Position numbers and translations under genes: made by a program
Shown here: piece by piece, positions 34,415-42,330 of the stretch
Layout of the letters: every line of letters starts with the position of its first letter
How positions within the stretch are numbered: the stretch's first letter is position 1
The notes under the pieces: model-generated
The model's database searches: none
What the model was told of the DNA's origin: nothing
What the model saw: only the letters and a program-made list of their open reading frames with translations
Source of the DNA: an uncultured Eubacteriales bacterium
Lineage (GTDB): Bacteria > Bacillota > Clostridia > Christensenellales > CAG-138
NCBI GenBank assembly: GCA_902792295.1
Contig: CADAZC010000021.1
Span: 1-54,430, forward strand
Direction: 5' to 3'
Length of the DNA: 54,430 bases

Positions 34415-34426
34415 ACCGGAGGAATC

Positions 34427-35587
34427 ATGGCGGAACAGAAGGCGAAAAAAGAATCGGTATTCAAGCGCATCAAGAGTCTGCGGCTGACGCGCGGCAAGAT
34501 GGACTTTTCCATCCTGCTGGTGGTTTCCGCGCTCTGTGCGTTCGGCCTCGTCATGATCTTTTCCGCCAGCTATTACTACGCGCAGCATTATTCCGGCGCC
34601 GGCAACGACAGCTTCTATTACCTCAAGCGTCAGCTTCTGTACCTGATGATCGGCTATCCGGTCATGCTGCTGGTTTCGATGATCGACTACAACGTCATCG
34701 AGCGCCTGCGCTCGGTGTTCCTTGCGGCGTCGATCCTGATGCTGATCGCGGTGCTTTTGTGGGGCAAGGACTTAAACGGCGGCAAGCGCTGGCTGGACAT
34801 CGCCGGTATCTCGATTCAGCCGAGCGAGCTTGCAAAGTTCGGTCTGATGATCTTCATGTGCTCGTACATGTCGCGGCACAAGAATGAGATGCACACGTTC
34901 CGCTTCGGCATGCTGCCCATGCTGATCGCGATCGGCTTTATCGCGGGTCTCGTCATGCTGCAGCCGAATATGTCCATGGCGGTCATCATCGGCTTCATCG
35001 GCGTCGTTCTGCTGTATCTCGGCGGCTGCGACCTCAAACAGCTGATCATTCTCGGTATTCTGGCGGTCATCGCGGTGTTCGTACTCGCATTCGCGCAGCC
35101 GTACCGCGTGGCGCGCATGACCTCGTTTTCCAACCCCGAAACCGACCCGCTCGGCAGCGGCTATCAGCTTTTGCAGTCGTACTACGCGATCGGTTCCGGC
35201 GGGTTCTTCGGAAAGGGTCTGAACAACAGCTATCAGAAGCTCCTGTATATGACCTACGGCGAATCGGACTTCATCTTTGCGATCCTGTGCGAGGAGTTCG
35301 GCTTCTTCGGCGGGCTCGTCGTGATTCTGATGTACGCGTGGATCGTGTTCCGCGGCATCGTGATTTCCATGCGCTGCCGCGACCGGTTCGGAAGCTTGCT
35401 CGCCGCCGGTATTTCGATCGTTTTCGGGTTCCAGGTGTTCGTCAACATCGGCGTCGTCACGGGACTTTTGCCCACGACGGGACAGTCGCTGCCGTTCATA
35501 TCGGCGGGGGGCACGTCGCTCATCGTCTTCCTGTCCGCAATGGGACTTCTTTTGAGCATCTCGCGCGACCTGAACCCGCGAACCTAA
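34427..35587 (+). CDS. ftsW: FtsW/RodA/SpoVE family peptidoglycan glycosyltransferase
   Basis: The 386-residue SEDS protein has a basic cytoplasmic start and about 10 membrane helices. Motifs include ALCAFGLVMIFSAS at the first helix, KRWLDIAGISIQPSELAKFG, LQPNMSMAVII, and the C-terminal GLLPTTGQSLPFISAGGTSL. It polymerises lipid II together with the division PBP encoded upstream. Position between murD and murA matches FtsW/SpoVE rather than RodA. AAACCGGAGGAATC precedes the ATG. No murG follows, although that is the usual next gene. Confidence 0.95.
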   Translation: MAEQKAKKESVFKRIKSLRLTRGKMDFSILLVVSALCAFGLVMIFSASYYYAQHYSGAGNDSFYYLKRQLLYLMIGYPVMLLVSMIDYNVIERLRSVFLAASILMLIAVLLWGKDLNGGKRWLDIAGISIQPSELAKFGLMIFMCSYMSRHKNEMHTFRFGMLPMLIAIGFIAGLVMLQPNMSMAVIIGFIGVVLLYLGGCDLKQLIILGILAVIAVFVLAFAQPYRVARMTSFSNPETDPLGSGYQLLQSYYAIGSGGFFGKGLNNSYQKLLYMTYGESDFIFAILCEEFGFFGGLVVILMYAWIVFRGIVISMRCRDRFGSLLAAGISIVFGFQVFVNIGVVTGLLPTTGQSLPFISAGGTSLIVFLSAMGLLLSISRDLNPRT

Positions 35588-35644
35588 GCACATTCCTTTT
35601 CCGCACCGCATAAGATGTGGTATCATGCGGAAGGGACTTTGAAG

Positions 35645-36925
35645 ATGTCAAACTGGCTTGTGCGCGGCGGCGCCGTTCTTGAGGGAACGGTTTCGGTCCA
35701 GGGATCGAAGAACGCGGCGCTGCCGATTCTTGCGGCAACGCTGCTCGTGGAAGAACCCGTAAGACTTCTGAACTGCCCGGTGATCCGGGATGCGGAAAAC
35801 ATGATCCGGATCCTTGAATCGCTCGGCTGCACGGTGAAGCGGGAGGGGGACGCGCTGATCGCAGACAGCCGCACGGCAAACCGTTTCGTGCTGCCGACGG
35901 CGCTTTCCGGCGAACTGCGTTCCTCGATCTTCCTGCTCGGCTCCGTGCTTTCAAGGTTTTCGGAAGCGGACGCCCCGTACCCCGGCGGCTGCGAGATCGG
36001 CAATCGCCCGATCGACCTGCATCTTGAGGGGCTCCGGCGGCTGAACGCCGGCATCGAGGAAAAGGGCGGACGCATCCGCTGTACGGGCGGCAGCTTAAAA
36101 GGCGCAACCGTCGATTTGAGCTATCCGAGCGTCGGCGCGACCGAAAACATCATGCTCGCCGCATGCCGCGCAAAAGGCACGACGACGATCCGCAACGCGG
36201 CGTGCGAACCGGAGATCGTCGATCTGCAGCAGTTTCTGTGCGCCTGCGGGTTCCGTGTGCACGGCGCGGGCACGCCGACGATCACGATCGACGGTGTGAA
36301 AAGAGGGCACGGTACGAGCTACCGCATCATGCCGGACCGTATCGCGGCGGGGACGTACCTCGTCGGCGCGGCAATCACCGGCGGCGACGTCACGGTGACC
36401 GGCACGCAGCCGGAAACCGTCGATACGCTGCTCTTTAAGCTTTCGGAATGCGGGTGCGAGGTCACGAAAAAAGACGATTCGGTGCGCGTACGCGCAAAGG
36501 ATCGTATCGGCGCGGTCGGCTTTACCGAAACGCGCCCGTACCCGGGGTTTCCCACCGATCTGCAGCCGCAGCTTTTCAGTCTGCTGTCGCGGGCGGACGG
36601 GACTTCGGTGCTCACGGAGAACGTGTTTGAAAGCCGTTTCAAGCACGCGCAGGAATTGAAAAAGATGGGTGCGCAGAACCGCATCCTCGACCGCACGGCG
36701 ATCATCTCCGGCGTGGAGAAGTTCCACGGCGCAAGCGTAACGGCGCACGATCTGCGCGGCGGCGCGGCGCTCGTGCTTGCGGGGCTCTCGGCGGAGGGCG
36801 AAACGCAGATTCAATATGCGGAGCGGATCGAACGCGGCTATGAACGAATGGACAGCGTAATCGCGTCCCTGGGCGGGACGATCACACGAAAGGAAAAAGG
36901 CATTGGCGAAGAAGAACAAGCGTGA
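35645..36925 (+). CDS. murA: UDP-N-acetylglucosamine 1-carboxyvinyltransferase MurA
   Basis: MurA (426 residues) transfers enolpyruvate to UDP-GlcNAc, the first committed murein step. The start SNWLVRGGAVLEGTVSVQGSKNAALPI carries the conserved Lys-Asn pair. The catalytic, fosfomycin-targeted cysteine is Cys116 in PGGCEIGNRPIDLH, so the enzyme should be fosfomycin-sensitive in principle. RIMPDRIAAGTYL and the late DLRGGAALVLAGL segment are present. GGAAGGGACTTTGAAG precedes ATG 35645. It overlaps the start of ftsQ by 23 bases. In many Clostridia murA stands here in place of murC. Confidence 0.95.
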   Translation: MSNWLVRGGAVLEGTVSVQGSKNAALPILAATLLVEEPVRLLNCPVIRDAENMIRILESLGCTVKREGDALIADSRTANRFVLPTALSGELRSSIFLLGSVLSRFSEADAPYPGGCEIGNRPIDLHLEGLRRLNAGIEEKGGRIRCTGGSLKGATVDLSYPSVGATENIMLAACRAKGTTTIRNAACEPEIVDLQQFLCACGFRVHGAGTPTITIDGVKRGHGTSYRIMPDRIAAGTYLVGAAITGGDVTVTGTQPETVDTLLFKLSECGCEVTKKDDSVRVRAKDRIGAVGFTETRPYPGFPTDLQPQLFSLLSRADGTSVLTENVFESRFKHAQELKKMGAQNRILDRTAIISGVEKFHGASVTAHDLRGGAALVLAGLSAEGETQIQYAERIERGYERMDSVIASLGGTITRKEKGIGEEEQA

Positions 36926-38324
36926 CGAACGGGCGAGCTTCCTGTTTGACGACGACGCGGGCAGGGATCGGGAAACGATCGACCTGTTCGGACCGGACGA
37001 GCCGTACGACGAGCCGGACGAGGAGCCGGACGACGAAACGGTCGAGCCGGACGAGGAGCCGGACGACGAAACGGTCGAGCCGGACGACGCGGACGAGGAA
37101 GCGCTTTCACCCGACGAACCGGACAAGCCCGAAAAGACGGACGGATCGGATAAAAAAACCGACACGCCCGAGTTTCGCTTTGACCGGTACGGACGCCGCA
37201 TCGGAAAAAAGAAAGCACGGTACGGCAAGCGCAAAAACGCGCCGAAGGCGACCACCACCGTCATCGAAAACGAGACCGTCGCGAAGCGCGAGTACGACGA
37301 CGCCCGCGCACGGAGCGAGGCGCGCGCCAAAAAACGCGCCCGCGAAGAGGCGAAAAAGGCGGCATTGCGAAAGGCGGAACGCCGCAAACTGCGGCAGCGC
37401 AGTCTTTCGACCGTGGTGCTGGGTGTGATCGCGGCGGCGGTGCTTCTGGGGCTCACATGGTTTGTGACGCGCTTGCAGAAGGTGAACGTGCCGTTCGTGC
37501 CGGAGGGCTATACCGCACAGCAGATCGTCGAACTGTCCGGTTTGAGCTCCAAGATCGGCAAACGCAGCGCGCTTTTCATCAGCACGCGCGACGTCGAAAA
37601 GCATATCCGCGAAACGGATACCTATCTCGATGCGACCGTCCGGTACGCATTCCCGTCCACGATCACCGTCACGGTGAGCAAACGTGACGAGGCGGCGTGC
37701 GTCCGCTGGGGTCCGCAGAACGAGTATCTGGCAATCATCGACGAAAACGGCACGGTGCTGAATGCGGCGGCGGAGACGACGAACGGTCTTCTGATCGCCG
37801 ACGGCATGAGCATTTCCAGCGCGGTCAACGGCGCGCGGCTCGGCGACGCAAGCGACATTCAGGTTGCCGCGCTGATCCGGCTGCTCGTAAAGCTCAAGGA
37901 GCTGGGCATTCTCGAACGCACCCCGCGCATCAACCGCATCGACATGACGGAGCTGATGCAGATCCGCATGTACGTCGAAGGCGCGCCGTACACGATCGAG
38001 GTCGGGGACACCTCAAACCTCGAAACGAAGCTCATGCTTTTGCAGAAGCACTGGACGGAGATCATGGACGAGGCGTCCGCGTTCATCCGCAGCGGCAAAA
38101 CCACCGCGACGATCTATCTGTACAGCAAAGGCGGCGTCAACATTTCGCCCTATGAACCGGGCTACATGCTTCCGACGCTCGCGCCGGCGTCCTTTGCGCC
38201 CACGACGCCATCGCCGGACGGTGCGCCGAGCGCGCCGCCGGAGGAGCAGCCGAGCGACGACTCGTACGAACAGCAGCCGGTCTCCACGCCGATGCCGCAT
38301 CAGGACAACCCGTTTACGGGCTAA
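36903..38324 (+). CDS. ftsQ: FtsQ/DivIB-type cell division protein with long acidic-basic N-terminus
   Basis: The 473-residue protein starts at TTG 36903 (AAAGGA upstream), inside the end of murA. A very acidic stretch (about residues 13-80) contains an exact 11-residue repeat (DEEPDDETVEP). A very basic, coiled-coil-like stretch (about 95-165) follows, then one membrane helix (about 168-187). An FtsQ-type POTRA domain (VPFVPEGYTAQQIVELSGL... and RYAFPSTITVTVSKR) and the DivIB beta domain follow, and a Pro/Ser-rich tail ends the protein. It should scaffold the divisome with FtsL. The cytoplasmic part, about 165 residues, is unusually long for this family. Confidence 0.88.
   Translation: MAKKNKRDERASFLFDDDAGRDRETIDLFGPDEPYDEPDEEPDDETVEPDEEPDDETVEPDDADEEALSPDEPDKPEKTDGSDKKTDTPEFRFDRYGRRIGKKKARYGKRKNAPKATTTVIENETVAKREYDDARARSEARAKKRAREEAKKAALRKAERRKLRQRSLSTVVLGVIAAAVLLGLTWFVTRLQKVNVPFVPEGYTAQQIVELSGLSSKIGKRSALFISTRDVEKHIRETDTYLDATVRYAFPSTITVTVSKRDEAACVRWGPQNEYLAIIDENGTVLNAAAETTNGLLIADGMSISSAVNGARLGDASDIQVAALIRLLVKLKELGILERTPRINRIDMTELMQIRMYVEGAPYTIEVGDTSNLETKLMLLQKHWTEIMDEASAFIRSGKTTATIYLYSKGGVNISPYEPGYMLPTLAPASFAPTTPSPDGAPSAPPEEQPSDDSYEQQPVSTPMPHQDNPFTG
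37011..37076 (+). repeat. Exact 33-bp tandem repeat in ftsQ
   Basis: 37011-37043 and 37044-37076 are identical, and a 12-base partial third copy follows. The unit encodes 11 mostly acidic residues, so copy number can change without frameshift. Confidence 0.95.
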
Positions 38325-38393
38325 CGCATGCGGCCGCCCATAACGGCATCAGATCATTTGCGGCGAAAGAAAAAAGGCATATTCTGTGATGAA

Positions 38394-38421
38394 AAAAGGA
38401 CGCGGCGCGTCCTTTTCTTTT
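38394..38421 (+). terminator. Terminator at the end of the dcw cluster
   Basis: AAAAGGACGC (38394-38403) pairs with GCGTCCTTTT (38407-38416), followed by CTTTTA. It is nested inside a wider inverted repeat (38356-38367 with 38428-38439, 12 bp perfect). Confidence 0.82.
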
Positions 38422-38427
38422 ATTTCG

Positions 38428-38561
38428 TTCGCCGCAAATCAGCCGTGTTTTCGCCCTTTCGCATACGTCGGTATAGCTCAGGGCGAAGAACGCGGCATCA
38501 GATACCATTCTTGACGGCCTGCTCGGTCTGTTGAAACATCGTTTCAACAGACCGTTTTTTT
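38428..38561 (+). other. Structured intergenic segment, candidate small RNA
   Basis: No open gene is visible between ftsQ and rpsR (38325-38623). Apart from terminators it holds a long imperfect hairpin: 38442-38457 pairs with 38480-38496 (about 16 bp, one G-T pair, one bulge), enclosing an inner ATAC-GTCG-GTAT hairpin. A separate perfect terminator follows at 38524-38561. An 11-bp direct repeat CGGCATCAGAT occurs at 38344-38354 and 38493-38503. I found no convincing promoter or match to a known RNA family. It could be a small RNA, a decayed element or an extended 3' end. Confidence 0.35.
38524..38561 (+). terminator. Second plus-strand terminator downstream of ftsQ
   Basis: A perfect 14-bp stem (38524-38537 with 38541-38554), 3-base loop, followed by seven T on the plus strand only. 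It lies 100 bases after the ftsQ terminator, so it either backs that up or ends a separate transcript. Confidence 0.88.
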
Positions 38562-38564
38562 GCG

Positions 38565-38591
38565 CAAAAAACGGAACCCTTTCGGGTTCCG
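38565..38591 (-). terminator. Terminator of the rpsF-ssb-rpsR operon
   Basis: On the minus strand CGGAACCC (38591-38584) pairs with GGGTTCCG (38579-38572) over a GAAA loop, then a T run. Confidence 0.88.
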
Positions 38592-38623
38592 TGCTAAGCG
38601 GTCTTGTTGTGACTGATTGGTTC

Positions 38624-38838
38624 TTACTCTGCGCAGTAGGGCAGCAGAGCCATGATCCGCGCGCGCTTGATCGCGACCGCGAGATCGCGCTGATGCTCGG
38701 CGCACACGCCGGACATACGGCGAAGCCCTGCAGCTTTTTGATGTCCTTATAATCGATGGATGTGGCCTTCTCAACGCAGAAACGGCAAACTTTGCGTCTG
38801 CTTCTCGGACGACGGGGACGCAGTTTACGATCTTCCAT
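38624..38838 (-). pseudogene. rpsR: Ribosomal protein S18, frame broken by an internal deletion
   Basis: ATG 38838 begins MEDRKLRPRRPRSRRKVCRFC and follows S18 to DYKDIKKLQ (residue 37). The frame then changes at about base 38727. The expected ending [32 protein letters not shown] continues in another frame to the TAA at 38626-38624. About 9-10 codons (28 or 31 bp), the conserved F-x-x-x-x-G-K-I-x-P-R segment, are missing. S18 is an essential 30S protein that pairs with S6, so either a second copy exists or this is an assembly error. It is the last gene of the rpsF-ssb-rpsR operon, 24 bases after ssb. Confidence 0.88.
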
Positions 38839-38862
38839 GTGATGCCTCCTAAATATTGATGA

Positions 38863-39282
38863 TTAAAACGGTAAGTCGTCGGAATTGATGTCCGTGAATC
38901 CGGCAAGATCCTGCGCGGGCGCCTGCGGACGCGGTGCGGAATAACCGCTGCCGGAATCATCCGCCGCTTTGGGCGTCAGGAACTCGACTTCATCTGCCGA
39001 GACGTCAAGCGACATACGGGTGGTGCCGTCCTTCGCTTCGTAGGTCCGCGCCTGCAGTTCGCCGACGACGGCGACTTTGCGTCCCTTTTGCAGGTAACGC
39101 GCGCAGGTGTCGCCCAGCTGCCGCCAGGCGTTGATGCGGAAAAAGTCGGTTTGCTTTTCACCGCTCTGGTTTGCGAAGCGCCGGTTGACGGCGATGGTGA
39201 AGGTGCAGATGGTCACGCCGCTGGGCGTGCTGCGCACTTCGGGGTCGTGGGTCAGGTTGCCGATCAAAGTAATCTTATTCAT
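38863..39282 (-). CDS. ssb: Single-stranded DNA-binding protein
   Basis: SSB (139 residues) begins MNKITLIGNLTHDPEVRSTPSG, the OB-fold start, and keeps FTIAVNRRF, DFFRINAWRQLGDTCARYLQKG and VVGELQARTYEAKDG. A Gly/Ser/Pro/Ala-rich linker leads to the acidic tip DDLPF, which recruits partner proteins. Being between rpsF and rpsR is the classic bacterial arrangement. GGAGGAATTTGAAAGC precedes the ATG. Length is slightly shorter than the 165-175 residues of B. subtilis SSB because the linker is short. Confidence 0.97.
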   Translation of the reverse strand: MNKITLIGNLTHDPEVRSTPSGVTICTFTIAVNRRFANQSGEKQTDFFRINAWRQLGDTCARYLQKGRKVAVVGELQARTYEAKDGTTRMSLDVSADEVEFLTPKAADDSGSGYSAPRPQAPAQDLAGFTDINSDDLPF

Positions 39283-39324
39283 GCTTTCAAATTCCTCCGT
39301 TCTTTCGTGCTGTTACTTTGGTTC

Positions 39325-39612
39325 TTATGCTTCCTTGCGAGTGACCATGTAGCGCATGAGCCGTTCATCGTTGCGCATGTTGCGCTCCAGCTCACGGGGC
39401 AGTTCCGGATTCGCGCTGAAAACGACCAGAACATAATAGCCCTCGGTCTTGTAGTCGATCGGGTATGCCAGGCGACGCTTGCCCCATACCTCGGTCTTCT
39501 CGATCTCGCCGCCGTTTGCAGTGATAATGTCGGCAAACTTATCCATGACGACCTTATCCGCTTCCTCATCAAGTTCGGGCGTGATCACGTACAAAACTTC
39601 GTACTGATTCAT
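39325..39612 (-). CDS. rpsF: Ribosomal protein S6
   Basis: S6 (95 residues) starts MNQYEVLYVITPELDEEADK and keeps EVWGKRRLAYPIDYKTEGYYVLVVF and the basic ending LMRYMVTRK. It binds S18 on the 30S platform. AAGGAGGTGAAACAC gives an excellent ribosome binding site for ATG 39612, so the longer open frame is not used. It is the first gene of the operon, with a promoter at 39677-39705. The S6:S18 autoregulatory RNA often found in this leader was not evident to me. Confidence 0.97.
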   Translation of the reverse strand: MNQYEVLYVITPELDEEADKVVMDKFADIITANGGEIEKTEVWGKRRLAYPIDYKTEGYYVLVVFSANPELPRELERNMRNDERLMRYMVTRKEA

Positions 39613-39676
39613 GTGTTTCACCTCCTTGTGGACTTGTGGCCTTCTTTTGAAGGCAAGAAGGACCGTTAGCTTTCGT

Positions 39677-39705
39677 ACTATATCACATCTTTTCCCTGTT
39701 TGCAA
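39677..39705 (-). promoter_or_regulatory. Sigma-A promoter of rpsF-ssb-rpsR
   Basis: On the minus strand TTGCAA (39705-39700), 17 bp, TATAGT (39682-39677). The leader is about 58 bases. Confidence 0.82.
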
Positions 39706-39719
39706 GGGGTATTTTCCGG

Positions 39720-39748
39720 TTGTGTCAAAGATTTTTCTGTGATACAAT
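39720..39748 (+). promoter_or_regulatory. Sigma-A promoter of holA, placing the start on the ATG
   Basis: TTGTGT at 39720-39725 and TACAAT at 39743-39748, spacer 17 bp. The expected transcription start is 39755, which is the A of the holA ATG. Confidence 0.78.
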
Positions 39749-39754
39749 ACAAAC

Positions 39755-40741
39755 ATGACCGAGAAAGAGCTTTACAATCGCACAAACGCAAAGACGCTGT
39801 CCGGCGCATACCTTCTGGAGGGCACGGAGGAGCTTTTGAAGCAGCAGGCGATCGACCGGATCACGGCGCTTCTGGACCCCGGCTTTACGGACCTGAACCT
39901 CAAGCGGCTGAAGGAGCCGGACGTCTCCGCCGTGCTCGACGCCGTGCATGCCGTGCCGGTGTTCGACGCGCTGTGCGTCACGGTGTTTACCGAGTTCGAC
40001 GACGCGGAGCTCTTTGACGCGCTTGAACAGCGCAAGGCGACGGACGCGCTGTTCCGTCCGGAGGACGGCATCGTGCTGTTCGTGCGCCGCGGAAAAGGAA
40101 AGGAAACGCCGTTTTCGAAGCTCTTTTCGGAAAAGGACCGGCTGGTGTCGTTCGACGCGCTCACGGAGGATCGCGCGCAGAACATGGTTTCGATCCTGTG
40201 TGCGCGGCGCGGGGTGCGGCTTGACCGGCCGGAGGCGTACGAGCTGGTGAACATGGTCGGCACCGACGCGTACCGGCTCGAAAACGAGGTGTCGAAGCTT
40301 TGCGATTACGTCGGAAACGGCGGTGCGATCACGCGGGACGTACTGCGATTCATCGTCACGCCGTCGGTCGAATACGAGGTTTTTCCGATGCTGAACGCGC
40401 TGCTTGCGGGGAATAAAAAGACCGCGATGCGTATGCTGACCGAAGCGATCAAGGACGGCAAGGAAAACCCGCTGCGCGTCGCGTCATTCCTCGAAGGACG
40501 TTTGAAGCAAATGCTGATCGCCAAAGAACTGCTCGAAGACAAGCGTCCGCGTCCGGAGATTCTGAAGACGCTCGGCGGCAGTCCGAAGGCGGCGGAAATG
40601 ACGATCAAAAACGCGCAGAAGTTTCCGCTGGACCGGCTGAAAAACGCCGTCGCCGCTTTTGCGGAGATCAACGCCCGCATGAAGCAGGGGCTTCTGAACG
40701 AAGCCGACGCGCTGATCCTCGCGATCTACAGAAGCTTTTGA
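39755..40741 (+). CDS. holA: DNA polymerase III subunit delta
   Basis: HolA (328 residues) is the delta subunit that opens the sliding clamp in the DnaX clamp loader. The N-terminal part resembles a degenerate AAA+ domain (SGAYLLEGTEELLKQQAIDRI), with the typical DAYRLENEVSKLCDYVG and ITRDVLRFIVTPSVEYEVFPMLNALLAGN segments, then a helical C-terminal domain (LRVASFLEGRLKQML). No Shine-Dalgarno precedes the ATG. The -10 box ends 6 bases before it, so the mRNA is probably leaderless. It is convergent with the M32 peptidase gene. Confidence 0.93.
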   Translation: MTEKELYNRTNAKTLSGAYLLEGTEELLKQQAIDRITALLDPGFTDLNLKRLKEPDVSAVLDAVHAVPVFDALCVTVFTEFDDAELFDALEQRKATDALFRPEDGIVLFVRRGKGKETPFSKLFSEKDRLVSFDALTEDRAQNMVSILCARRGVRLDRPEAYELVNMVGTDAYRLENEVSKLCDYVGNGGAITRDVLRFIVTPSVEYEVFPMLNALLAGNKKTAMRMLTEAIKDGKENPLRVASFLEGRLKQMLIAKELLEDKRPRPEILKTLGGSPKAAEMTIKNAQKFPLDRLKNAVAAFAEINARMKQGLLNEADALILAIYRSF

Positions 40742-40743
40742 AC

Positions 40744-40779
40744 AAAAAAAGAGGAGATCGATCCGATCTCCTCTTTTTG
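40744..40779. terminator. Bidirectional terminator between holA and the M32 peptidase gene
   Basis: GAGGAGATCG (40751-40760) pairs with CGATCTCCTC (40764-40773), flanked by A and T runs on both sides. Confidence 0.92.
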
Positions 40780-40786
40780 TCTGTCT

Positions 40787-42280
40787 TCAGATAAGCCCGT
40801 ACAGCGTCGTATACTTTTCGGTCAGGTAATCCGTGTAATACGTCGGGTCGAACGGCGCGCCGAACGCTTCCTCCATCAGCTTGCCCGGCTCCTTCATGCA
40901 GCCGAAGCGATAGATATGCTCGGTCAGCCAGTCCACGATTGGTTTGAGATTGCCTTTTTTCACGTTGCCCCAGACGTCGATCTCCTGCTCCATGCGCTTG
41001 ATGAGCTGCGCGCCGTATGCGCTGCCGAGTGCGTAGGAGGGGAAGTAACCGAACAGTCCGCTTGCCCAATGCGAGTCCTGCAGAACGCCGCGGCGGTCGT
41101 CGGGAACGTCGACGCCGAGGTATTCTTTATAGAGCCGGTTCCACTCTTTCGGGAGGTCCTTCGGCTCGAGATCGCCGTTAAAGAGCCGCTTTTCGAGCTC
41201 GTAGCGGATCATCACGTGCAGCGAATAGGTCAGTTCGTCCGCCTCGGTGCGGATGAGCGACGGTTCCGCCTTGTTGACCGCCACATAGAATTCGTGCGCC
41301 GTGACGCCGGAGAGCTGCTCGGGGAAGATCTCCCGCATCTTCGGGAAGATCGCCTCGATGAACGGCTCGCTTCTGCCGATGATGTTCTCGAAGAAGCGCG
41401 ACTGGCTTTCATGCACGCTCATCGAAACGCCGCAGCCGATCGGAAGCCGCGCGATCTCATCGGCAATGTTGCGCTCATAGGTCGCGTGTCCGCCCTCATG
41501 GATGACGCTGTACATCGATGCCTCCACCGCATCCTCATGGTAGTGCGTGGTGATGCGCACGTCGTATTTCGTGAACTCCGTGGTGAACGGGTGTTCGGTT
41601 TCGCCGATGATGCAGTGGTTTTTGTCGAGCCCCAGAACGTCCATCAGGTAGTCCGAAAACACGCGCTGATCGGCGACCGGATAGTGCCGGTGCAGAAAAT
41701 CGACGTTCGGCTGATCTTTGATCTTCGCGATCACGGGCACGAGCCGTTCGCGCACGGTTTTGAAGAACCGGTCGAGCGTTTCGGTGTTCAGCCCTTTTTC
41801 GTACGCGTCGAGCATCGTGTCGTAGACCGGCGCGTCGGGTTTGTAATACTTTGCGAACCGCTTGTTCGCCGCGACCAGTTTTTCGAGATGCGGCAGGAAC
41901 ATCGGGAAATCGCTCTTGAGCTTCGCTTCGTGCCATACCTGGTCGGCGGTCGTCTGGTCGATCGTGTACTGCACATACTCGTCCTTCGGGATGCAGGCGA
42001 TGCGTGCGCGCTCCTCCATGGCAAGCTCCGCGGTGCGGACAATGACGGGATCGACCTCGCTGCGGTGTTCGAGGATTTCCCGCTGCATCGCTTCGGTCTC
42101 GGGCGAGGTAACCATATCGTACATCACTTCGGAGAGAACGCCGAACGTGTCGCCGACGATCGGGCCCGCGCCTTTCGGCATCACGGTGTTCATGTCGTAG
42201 CTCATCAGCCCCATCGCGTGCTCATAGGCGCGGAGCTTTTCAAGGTATGCGCGATAGCGTTCAACGGTTTCCTGGATCAT
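40787..42280 (-). CDS. Carboxypeptidase M32 (Taq-type metallocarboxypeptidase)
   Basis: The 497-residue zinc enzyme removes C-terminal residues from peptides in the cytoplasm. The metal motif is H261-E-G-G-H265 (SVIHEGGHATYERN). It is followed by HESQSRFFENIIGRS, a family signature. Near the C-terminus, DSHWASGLFGYFPSYALGSAYGAQ matches the conserved W-x-x-G-x-F-G-Y-F-P-x-Y motif. The length is standard. GAAAGGAG precedes the ATG. It converges with holA over a shared terminator and lies downstream of the lipoprotein and C11 protease genes. Confidence 0.95.
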   Translation of the reverse strand: MIQETVERYRAYLEKLRAYEHAMGLMSYDMNTVMPKGAGPIVGDTFGVLSEVMYDMVTSPETEAMQREILEHRSEVDPVIVRTAELAMEERARIACIPKDEYVQYTIDQTTADQVWHEAKLKSDFPMFLPHLEKLVAANKRFAKYYKPDAPVYDTMLDAYEKGLNTETLDRFFKTVRERLVPVIAKIKDQPNVDFLHRHYPVADQRVFSDYLMDVLGLDKNHCIIGETEHPFTTEFTKYDVRITTHYHEDAVEASMYSVIHEGGHATYERNIADEIARLPIGCGVSMSVHESQSRFFENIIGRSEPFIEAIFPKMREIFPEQLSGVTAHEFYVAVNKAEPSLIRTEADELTYSLHVMIRYELEKRLFNGDLEPKDLPKEWNRLYKEYLGVDVPDDRRGVLQDSHWASGLFGYFPSYALGSAYGAQLIKRMEQEIDVWGNVKKGNLKPIVDWLTEHIYRFGCMKEPGKLMEEAFGAPFDPTYYTDYLTEKYTTLYGLI

Positions 42281-42330
42281 AGGTTAACTCCTTTCGGGTT
42301 TGTCGTTTTCGGTGTTGTCCGGGGCTCCGG

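Noticed and set aside
38465-38530. Possible tRNA (GGTATAGCTCAG resembles a D-arm)
   Set aside because: No T-arm GGTTCGAATCC, no matching acceptor arms and no anticodon stem; the bases pair better in the long hairpin described.
38700-38760. Recoding or alternative C-terminus for S18
   Set aside because: The intact family tail lies in another frame and conserved core residues are missing.
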